From: Treponema sp. | GTDB lineage: Bacteria > Spirochaetota > Spirochaetia > Treponematales > Breznakiellaceae | Direction of reading: 5' to 3' | Assembly: GCA_031281855.1 (NCBI GenBank) | Contig: JAITEW010000369.1 | Span: 1-11,397, forward strand | DNA length: 11,397 nucleotides | Shown: positions 6,330 to 11,397 of the stretch, one piece after another | How positions within the stretch are numbered: position 1 is the first letter of the stretch | How the letters are laid out: every line of letters starts with the position of its first letter | Notes under the pieces: model-generated | The model's database searches: none | Told to the model about the DNA's origin: nothing | Seen by the model: the letters and a program-made list of their open reading frames with translations, nothing else | Translations under genes and position numbers: made by a program

Positions 6330-7774
6330 GCGGCGTGCGTATACTGATAATCGATGACGAACCGGGGATCCGCTGCACCCTCGCTTCGATCCTGGAAGAT
6401 GAACGCTACAAGGTCCGCACTGCTGAAGACGCGATAAGGGGGCTTGAAATCCTGGACCGCGAAAGCATCGGCCTCGTATTTCTCGACGTGCTCCTGCCGA
6501 ACATGGGCGGTCTTGAAGCGCTGGAAAAAATCCGCGGCTCCTGGCCCCAGACCGAGGTGGTTATGATCTCAGGCCACGCGAATGTGGACATGGCGGTCAG
6601 GGCAGTGAAATTCGGGGCCTTTGATTTCCTCGAAAAGCCCCTCTCTCTGGACAAGGTCCTGACGGTTTGCCGGAACGCCCTGGCGGTACGGAAACTCCGG
6701 GAAGAAAACCGGGATCTCAAGAAAAAAGCCGGGCTTCCTGGGGATGAAATTATCGGGATCAGCCCTGAAATCGAAGAAGTCCGGGCCCTTATCAGGCAGG
6801 CTGCTTCCACAGACGCCCGTATCCTCATTTGCGGGGAAAACGGCACCGGTAAGGAACTGGTCGCCAGGGCCATACACCGGCTTTCCCCAAGGTCCGGCAT
6901 GCCCTTCGTAGAGGTAAACTGCGCCGCTATTCCGGACACGCTTATCGAAAGCGAACTGTTCGGCCACGAAAAAGGCGCTTTTACCGATGCCGTCGCCGCC
7001 AGGAAAGGGCGTTTCGAGACCGCCTCAGGGGGTACTCTCTTCCTGGATGAGATAGGGGACATGTCCCTGGCCGCCCAGGCCAAGGTGCTCAGGGCCATAC
7101 AGGAACGCACCATCGAGAGGATAGGGGGCGAAAAAACCATAGACGTAGACGTGAGGATCCTGGCGGCGACCAATAAGGATCTGGAACTGGCGTGCCGGAA
7201 AGGGCGGTTCCGGCAGGATCTGTACTTCAGGCTGAACGTCATTCCTATATGGCTGCCTTCCCTGCGGGAACGGAAGGCCGACATTCCCCTGCTCCTTTTC
7301 CGTTTTTTGGAAGAATTTTCAGAAGCCGCTTCAGGCCCCGGGGCGGGAAAGAAAATCGAGCTGGAAGACGCTGCCCTGGATTTTCTCTGCGCCTATCCGT
7401 GGCCCGGGAATGTCAGGGAGCTCAGAAACTTCGCCGAACGGATAGCCATCATGTACCAGGGGGGCAAAATCGGGGAAAAGACCGTAGCGGACTTTCTCAA
7501 TAAACGTGAAGCGCCGGGCGGGAACGCCGAAGAATCCGCCGCCGCGTTCCCCCCTTTTCCTATACATGAAATTCTGGTAAAAGATTACAGTAAAGCAAAA
7601 GAATCTTTCGAAAAGTATTATTTGGAGTTCCAACTGGCGCGGAATCATGGTATAATTTCCCGTACAGCAGAAGCTATCGGGATTTATCCCAGCAACCTTC
7701 ATGCGAAAGTGAGGAAATATGGGATTTCCCTTCAGCGGGAAAGTTCTGCAGAACAACAGGCAAACAAGGAATAA
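6326..7774 (+). CDS. NtrX/NtrC-family response regulator, sigma54 activator type
   Basis: This 482-residue protein has three domains. The receiver domain (about 1-120) has the acidic pair Asp10-Asp11, phospho-acceptor Asp54 in LVFLDVLLP and the conserved Lys in FLEKP. The AAA+ domain (about 140-375) has Walker A GENGTGKE at 170-177, the sigma54-contact loop as GAFTDA at 217-222, Walker B in GGTLFLDEIGDM, and arginine-rich elements including FRQDLYFRLNVIPI and WPGNVREL. The C-terminal helix-turn-helix is around TAEAIGIYPSNLHAKVRKYGI. It should be phosphorylated by the NtrY-like kinase and activate RNA polymerase with sigma54 at distant sites. The ATG overlaps the kinase stop as ATGA and is preceded by AAAGGAG. 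The contact loop has Asp where the consensus GAFTGA has Gly; this is a known variant, so loss of activation is not implied. No sigma54 promoter was recognised in the window. Its targets are unknown. Confidence 0.93.
   Translation: MSGVRILIIDDEPGIRCTLASILEDERYKVRTAEDAIRGLEILDRESIGLVFLDVLLPNMGGLEALEKIRGSWPQTEVVMISGHANVDMAVRAVKFGAFDFLEKPLSLDKVLTVCRNALAVRKLREENRDLKKKAGLPGDEIIGISPEIEEVRALIRQAASTDARILICGENGTGKELVARAIHRLSPRSGMPFVEVNCAAIPDTLIESELFGHEKGAFTDAVAARKGRFETASGGTLFLDEIGDMSLAAQAKVLRAIQERTIERIGGEKTIDVDVRILAATNKDLELACRKGRFRQDLYFRLNVIPIWLPSLRERKADIPLLLFRFLEEFSEAASGPGAGKKIELEDAALDFLCAYPWPGNVRELRNFAERIAIMYQGGKIGEKTVADFLNKREAPGGNAEESAAAFPPFPIHEILVKDYSKAKESFEKYYLEFQLARNHGIISRTAEAIGIYPSNLHAKVRKYGISLQRESSAEQQANKE
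7628..7656 (+). promoter_or_regulatory. Extended -10 promoter for lexA, inside the ntrX-like gene
   Basis: TGGTATAAT (7648-7656) is a perfect -10 hexamer with a TGn extension. TTCCAA (7628-7633) sits 17 nt before the hexamer as a weak -35 (three of six matches), which is acceptable for an extended -10 promoter. Transcription would start near 7663, giving a leader of about 115 nt to lexA and decoupling it from the two-component genes. Confidence 0.5.
7679..7754. promoter_or_regulatory. Dyad cluster before lexA, candidate LexA operator
   Basis: GTTCTGCAGAAC (7743-7754) is a perfect 12-bp palindrome ending 22 nt before the lexA ATG. Directly before it, TTTCCC and GGGAAA (7725-7730 and 7737-7742) form a 6-bp inverted repeat. 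Two similar dyads, GGGATTTATCCC (7679-7690) and GGGATTTCCC (7721-7730), start 42 nt apart. LexA commonly represses its own gene through such dyads, but the motif differs from the ones I know in other phyla, and the region also encodes the end of the ntrX-like protein. Confidence 0.4.
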
Positions 7775-7776
7775 CG

Positions 7777-8394
7777 ATGAAAGAACCAACCGAACGTCAA
7801 CAGGAAGTGCTGGACTTCATCGCGGAGTACATACGAGTCCATACCTATCCGCCGACTATCCGGGAACTGGCGGATCATTTTGCTATCTCCGTTAAAGGCG
7901 CCCATGACCATGTGACAGCCTTAAAAAAGAAAGGCCTCCTCAGGCAGGGGGATAAAAAGTCCCGGACTATGGAACTGGTTAACAGGGAAGGGGAAAGCGA
8001 TTTTATGGACATCCCGGTCCTGGGAACCGTAGCGGCAGGCAGGCCTATACTCTGCGAGGAAAACCGCGACGGGTTCATCAGTCTGCCTAAAACGCTGTTG
8101 AAAAGAAACACCGTGTACTTCGCCCTCAGAGTCAGGGGGGATTCTATGGAAGGAGCGGGTATCATGGACGGGGATACGGCTATTATCGAACAGCAGAATG
8201 CGGTCGAAAACGGGGAAATCGCGGTGATCATGCTGGATGACGCGGTGACGCTTAAAACGTTTTACCGGGAAAGTACCAGGATACGGCTTCAGCCGGAAAA
8301 TCCTAAACATTCCCCTATTTATTGCACCAATGATGTACGGATTCTGGGACGGCTGGCCCATATCCTCCGCTCTTATAACGCCTCTGTTTTGTAG
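7777..8394 (+). CDS. lexA: LexA SOS repressor
   Basis: LexA represses DNA-damage genes and cleaves itself when stimulated by RecA filaments. The 205-residue protein has the standard layout. The winged-helix DNA-binding domain starts with TERQQEVLDFI and includes PPTIRELADHFAISVKGAHDHVTALKKKGLL. The cleavage site is Ala87-Gly88 in GTVAAGRP, and the Ser-Lys dyad is Ser123 in RGDSMEGAGI and Lys160 in AVTLKTFYRE. These spacings match E. coli LexA (84-85, 119, 156) closely, so it should be autocleavable. The recognition helix region (VKGAHDHVTAL) resembles the usual S..A...H...L pattern. ATG 7777 follows the previous stop by 2 nt with AAGGA at about 7765-7769. It may be transcribed both from the upstream operon and from an internal promoter near 7651. 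The stop is 3 nt before holA. Confidence 0.97.
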   Translation: MKEPTERQQEVLDFIAEYIRVHTYPPTIRELADHFAISVKGAHDHVTALKKKGLLRQGDKKSRTMELVNREGESDFMDIPVLGTVAAGRPILCEENRDGFISLPKTLLKRNTVYFALRVRGDSMEGAGIMDGDTAIIEQQNAVENGEIAVIMLDDAVTLKTFYRESTRIRLQPENPKHSPIYCTNDVRILGRLAHILRSYNASVL

Positions 8395-8397
8395 GCG

Positions 8398-9405
8398 ATG
8401 ATCAACTCCCATACGGCCGAAACATCAACAGGGCGGCCAGTCCGGATCTGGATACTCCTGGGCCCTGAAATCGGCGAAAAAGAGGCTGCTGCAAGGGAAA
8501 TCGCGGAACAGTTCGCCGGAAAGGCCTTTGTGGAAAAAACTACCTATTACGCCGGGGACACGCCGGTGCCGCAGATGGTCTCGGCTATGCGGAACGGTTC
8601 CCTTTTCGCCGCTAAGAGGATTTTCTTCATAAAAAACGCCGAGGCTGTAAAGAAGAAAGAAGATCTGGATCTTCTTTCTTCCTGCATGGCATCTCCCCAG
8701 GAGGACACGGTCCTCATCCTTATGTCTGAAGAAAACAGTATTTCCAAGGTTCTGGAAAAAGCGGCGCCTCCTGCTTCCAAACGGGTCTTCTACGAGCTCA
8801 GCGATTCCAGGAAAACCGAATGGGTAGGGGCCTTTTTCAGGAACAAGGGGTTCCGCATAGGAACCGGCGGAATACAGACCATACTGGAACTGGTGGAAAA
8901 CAACACCCAGGCCCTGGAACGTGAGTGTTCCCGGCTTACCCTCTTTCTGGACCGGCAAAAGGAGATAAGCGCCGATGACGCGGAAAAATGGCTTTCCCAT
9001 ACCCGGGACGAATCGGCTTTTACCCTCTTTTCCCGGATTGCCGCAGGGGACCTTTCCCGGAGCCTTGAATCCCTGCGGACCCTCTTAGGGGCGAAAGAAT
9101 CGCCCCAGGCCATACTGGCAGGCTTAGCATGGTGTTTCCGCAAACTCCGGGATTATCTTACCCTTGAAGAAAGCGGGGTCAGGGACGAGTGGGAGTATAA
9201 AAAAATCGGCGTCTCTTCACCTCAGGCAAAACGGGATTACGCGGCGGCAGGCAGGCGGTACAATCCGGAAGGGGCCGATTCCTGCCTGGCCCTTACAGCA
9301 GAATACGACGCCCTGGTACGTTCAGCCTCTTCTTTTCCGGAACAGATACTCATGGATCAGTATCTGTATAAAATTCACTGCCTCGCGGCCCTGAAAGGCA
9401 GGTAA
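8398..9405 (+). CDS. holA: DNA polymerase III delta subunit
   Basis: The 335-residue protein fits HolA, the clamp-loader subunit that opens the beta sliding clamp during replication. Visible signs are the N-terminal WILLGPEIGEKEAAAREI strand-loop-helix, which resembles a P-loop but lacks the GKT residues as expected for delta, then SLFAAKRIFFIKNAEAVKKK, DTVLILMSEE, a middle helical part with ILELVENNTQALERECSRL (the typical delta N...L..E..KL block), and a C-terminal helical collar region with SAFTLFSRIAAGD and ILAGLAWCFRKLRDYL. Length matches the family's usual 320-345. Sequence conservation of delta is low, so the call rests on this pattern. ATG 8398 lies 3 nt after the lexA stop with a poor ribosome binding site, which suggests translational coupling. 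The gene holds a perfect 14-bp inverted repeat at 8652-8681. Confidence 0.88.
   Translation: MINSHTAETSTGRPVRIWILLGPEIGEKEAAAREIAEQFAGKAFVEKTTYYAGDTPVPQMVSAMRNGSLFAAKRIFFIKNAEAVKKKEDLDLLSSCMASPQEDTVLILMSEENSISKVLEKAAPPASKRVFYELSDSRKTEWVGAFFRNKGFRIGTGGIQTILELVENNTQALERECSRLTLFLDRQKEISADDAEKWLSHTRDESAFTLFSRIAAGDLSRSLESLRTLLGAKESPQAILAGLAWCFRKLRDYLTLEESGVRDEWEYKKIGVSSPQAKRDYAAAGRRYNPEGADSCLALTAEYDALVRSASSFPEQILMDQYLYKIHCLAALKGR
8652..8681. repeat. Perfect 14-bp inverted repeat inside holA
   Basis: GAAGAAAGAAGATC (8652-8665) and GATCTTCTTTCTTC (8668-8681) are exact inverted copies separated by TG. The arms encode the charged-then-hydrophobic run KKEDLDLLSS. In RNA a 2-nt loop is not possible, so the hairpin would open one or two pairs, but it remains stable. 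It may be chance from codon use, a pause site or a protein-binding site. Confidence 0.6.
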
Positions 9406-9449
9406 AGAAAATCTCTCAGGAAGCGGCCGGAGCGATCAGGAGCGTCTCT

Positions 9450-10760
9450 ATGAGCGGTAAAAAGCAATTCCTGCGCGTGAAAGGCGCCTGTATGACAGTT
9501 ACCTTGTGTGTTATCCTGCTAAACCTTTCCTGCGCCACGCCGCCTTACGCGGCCAGTGAAGCCCGGGAGGTGCCGGAGGACTTTTTCGGCATAGCCCCGT
9601 TCCAGCAGGACCTGGTTCCCAGGGATTTTGAAATGATGGATGAATTAGGCGTGGTCTGGCAGCGCAGGACCTGTCGCTGGAGTTCCCTCGAACCCCTGCA
9701 GGGGGAGTGGAATTTCCGGGGATGGGACGCCTATGTCAGGGGCAGCAAAGAAGCGGGAAACAAACTCCTGGCTATCTTGGGCTACGATACCGCATGGCTT
9801 CATGGGAAGGAAGACGCTCCCAGAAAAATAACGCCTGAAGAACTGCCGCATTACCTCAACTTTGTGGAAACAGTGGTCAGCCGCTACAAAGGGGAAATCG
9901 ATGCGTATGAAATCTGGAACGAGCCGAATATGATGAGCTGGAAAGGCCCGGAGGAAGATTTTTTTGCTATGACCCGGGCGGCGGCCCAAAAAATACGGGA
10001 ACTAGATCCTGACGCGATAATCGTAGGAGGCTCGTTCTGGCGCGTTCCGGCGGGTTTTATGAAAAAAATGTTCGAAAGCGGCGCACTGGACTATGTGGAC
10101 GCAATTTCCTTTCATCCTTACGCGCTAAACCCCGGAGGATCGGTAAAGCTGTACGACAAGCTGGCGAAAATTTTGGAAGCCTGTCATTTTTCCGGAGAAA
10201 TCTGGGTTACCGAAGTGGGCTACCCCACATCGGGATGGTACCCAACCAGAGTGCGGGAAAAAAATTTCCCAAGGGACATCGTAAAAACCCTGGCAGGACT
10301 TGCGACGCGGCGCATCAGGGTCCTCATGTGGTATGAACTCAAGGACAGCTACAACCGGGGAGAGGCGCCTTCCCGTTTTAATTCGGAATATTACTTCGGG
10401 ATATCCTACCTGGATCACAGCCTCAAGAACGGGTACTACGCCTGGGCCCTTTGCGGGCGGAACCTCGCGGGAGCCGAATACCTGCCGGAACTGCCTCTGC
10501 GGCTGGACCTTCCCAAAAGGACGGTAAGCCTCTGTTTCCGGGGGTCAGGAAATAAAAACACCCTCATCCTCTGGAACGAATGGGGAATGGACGTCAAGGT
10601 CCGTGTAACCCTCCCCGGCGCCGGGCAGACTGTCTACGACATCTCCACAGGAGAGGGATCGCCCCTCGGCGACGAGGCCGAACTCAGGATCACCGGGGTC
10701 CCGCTTTTTATCACCTGGATATCGGAAACCCCCTTGCCGGGGGTAGCGAAGATCAAGTAG
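9450..10760 (+). CDS. Exported PslG/GH39-like glycoside hydrolase, probable lipoprotein
   Basis: The 436-residue protein is a clan-A (beta/alpha)8 retaining hydrolase by its two Glu motifs: EIWNEPN with acid/base Glu158 and WVTEVGYPTSGW with nucleophile Glu255. The preceding barrel strands and ISFHPYALNP fit, and a C-terminal beta domain follows from about residue 350. Length and layout resemble PslG, a GH39 glycosidase of exopolysaccharide turnover; GH5-like families remain possible. An N-terminal signal helix (residues about 13-27) ends in LLNLSC with Cys at 28. Leu at -4 and Ser at -1 fit the loose spirochaete lipobox, so it is probably a membrane-anchored lipoprotein outside the cytoplasm. 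ATG 9450 has CAGGAG 7 nt upstream. It starts 44 nt after holA, with no obvious terminator between. The substrate is unknown; the cell's own surface glycan or a dietary polysaccharide are both possible. Confidence 0.78.
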   Translation: MSGKKQFLRVKGACMTVTLCVILLNLSCATPPYAASEAREVPEDFFGIAPFQQDLVPRDFEMMDELGVVWQRRTCRWSSLEPLQGEWNFRGWDAYVRGSKEAGNKLLAILGYDTAWLHGKEDAPRKITPEELPHYLNFVETVVSRYKGEIDAYEIWNEPNMMSWKGPEEDFFAMTRAAAQKIRELDPDAIIVGGSFWRVPAGFMKKMFESGALDYVDAISFHPYALNPGGSVKLYDKLAKILEACHFSGEIWVTEVGYPTSGWYPTRVREKNFPRDIVKTLAGLATRRIRVLMWYELKDSYNRGEAPSRFNSEYYFGISYLDHSLKNGYYAWALCGRNLAGAEYLPELPLRLDLPKRTVSLCFRGSGNKNTLILWNEWGMDVKVRVTLPGAGQTVYDISTGEGSPLGDEAELRITGVPLFITWISETPLPGVAKIK

Positions 10761-10766
10761 GGTACT

Positions 10767-11360
10767 ATGGTTTCGGTTATTCTTATCGGCATCAGCCTTT
10801 CGATGGATGCTTTCGCGGTATCCGTAAGCGCCGGCATTTCCATCAGGGAAAGGAAGCTGTTCCATGCATTGAGATCCAGTTTCTTTTTCGGATTTTTTCA
10901 GTTCATCATGCCTGTTACCGGCTGGTACCTGGGAAAGACCCTGGCGGTCTATATTTCGGCCTGGGATCACTGGATAGCCTTCGGCCTTTTGGCTTTTATA
11001 GGCGGCAAAATGATATGGGAAACCCTGAGGGCACGAAAAAAAACCTCTGAGGACAAAAATGGGACCGCGCCTTGGAACGGAAAATCCCCGAGCGATCTCC
11101 GGAGCCTTCCCTTTCTTCTTACCCTGTCCTTTGCCACCAGCATCGACGCCCTGGCAGTGGGGCTTTCCTTCAGCATCCTTAACCGGGGAATATGGAGCGC
11201 GGCGCTGGCTATCGGCGGCATCACCTTTGCTATCTGTATAACCGGCTTCGAATTCGGCCGCCGCATCGGCGCGCTCCTTGAAAAATGGGCGGAAATCGCC
11301 GGGGGGCTGATCCTCATCGGCATTGGGGCAAAGATCCTGGCCGAGCATCTTTTGGGCTGA
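10767..11360 (+). CDS. mntP: Manganese efflux pump MntP
   Basis: MntP exports Mn2+ across the inner membrane and protects against manganese excess. The 197-residue protein is close to the usual 185-195 and has six likely membrane helices in two repeated halves. Each half carries the family's Asp motif: LSMDAFAVSVSAG with Asp14 in helix 1 and ATSIDALAVGLS with Asp127 in helix 4. The central charged loop (residues about 88-112, RARKKTSEDK and following) is slightly long. ATG 10767 lies 6 nt after the preceding stop, with a weak AGTAGGG upstream, so it is probably cotranscribed with the hydrolase gene. No yybP-ykoY manganese riboswitch precedes it, unlike many mntP genes, which suggests it is not Mn-controlled by that route here. 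Confidence 0.93.
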   Translation: MVSVILIGISLSMDAFAVSVSAGISIRERKLFHALRSSFFFGFFQFIMPVTGWYLGKTLAVYISAWDHWIAFGLLAFIGGKMIWETLRARKKTSEDKNGTAPWNGKSPSDLRSLPFLLTLSFATSIDALAVGLSFSILNRGIWSAALAIGGITFAICITGFEFGRRIGALLEKWAEIAGGLILIGIGAKILAEHLLG

Positions 11361-11388
11361 CCGGCCTGGCCGGTTTTTTTTTTTTTTT
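11360..11388 (+). terminator. Rho-independent terminator after mntP
   Basis: ACCGG (11360-11364) and CCGGT (11370-11374) form a 5-bp GC-rich stem around CCTGG, directly at the TGA stop, followed by a run of 15 T (11374-11388). This should end the operon transcript. The T-run length and the G9 run after it may be partly sequencing or assembly artefact. Confidence 0.75.
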
Positions 11389-11397
11389 GGGGGGGGG

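Noticed and set aside
8840..8854. GGAAC-N5-GTTCC inverted repeat in holA as a LexA-type site
   Set aside because: A 5+5 dyad is expected by chance in this length of sequence, and it is far from any promoter-like element.
1..11397. CRISPR array, tRNA or rRNA genes, intact insertion sequence, riboswitch
   Set aside because: No regularly spaced repeats, no cloverleaf or rRNA-like conserved stretches, no intact transposase with terminal repeats, and no long structured leader were seen on either strand.

Overview
The window looks like a piece of a spirochaete chromosome, most likely a Treponema-type bacterium of an animal or insect gut. The pointers are the HPr kinase sequence, which closely resembles treponemal HprK as I remember it, the loose spirochaete-style lipobox in one exported protein, and glycoside hydrolase genes next to housekeeping genes. 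No rRNA or other decisive marker is present, so this is inference. All intact genes lie on the + strand.

Region 1 (1-3237) is an accessory, carbohydrate-related stretch. The 3' part of a large glycoside-hydrolase-like gene enters from the left. It is followed by two adjacent, partly overlapping inverted repeats and then by a decayed Rpn/PDDEXK-type transposase-nuclease remnant with an in-frame stop and a frameshift. A 12-helix MFS transporter gene follows. A hydrolase and a transporter separated by a dead mobile-element gene suggest a sugar-use cassette that was invaded or rearranged.

Region 2 (3335-7774) is a tight regulatory operon. It encodes HPr kinase/phosphorylase (hprK), HPr with both His15 and Ser46 (ptsH), an NtrY-like membrane histidine kinase, and an NtrX/NtrC-type sigma54 activator. 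Spacings are 11 nt, 2 nt and a 4-nt overlap, so the carbon-state phosphocarrier pair is probably co-expressed with a nitrogen- or envelope-type two-component system.

Region 3 (7777-11360) continues on the same strand with short gaps: lexA (SOS repressor), holA (DNA polymerase III delta subunit), a PslG/GH39-like exported glycosidase, and mntP (manganese efflux). The end of the ntrX-like gene carries an extended -10 promoter match and a cluster of dyads, including a perfect 12-bp palindrome 22 nt before lexA. These are good candidates for SOS control. A rho-independent terminator closes the run at 11360-11388. The last bases, T15 then G9, look like a contig end or homopolymer artefact.

I found no tRNA, rRNA, CRISPR array, intact insertion sequence or clear new defence system. 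The most unusual items are the decayed Rpn gene, the dyad cluster before lexA, the hprK-ptsH-ntrYX linkage, a perfect 14-bp inverted repeat inside holA, and a hairpin that would cover the ntrY-like ribosome binding site.
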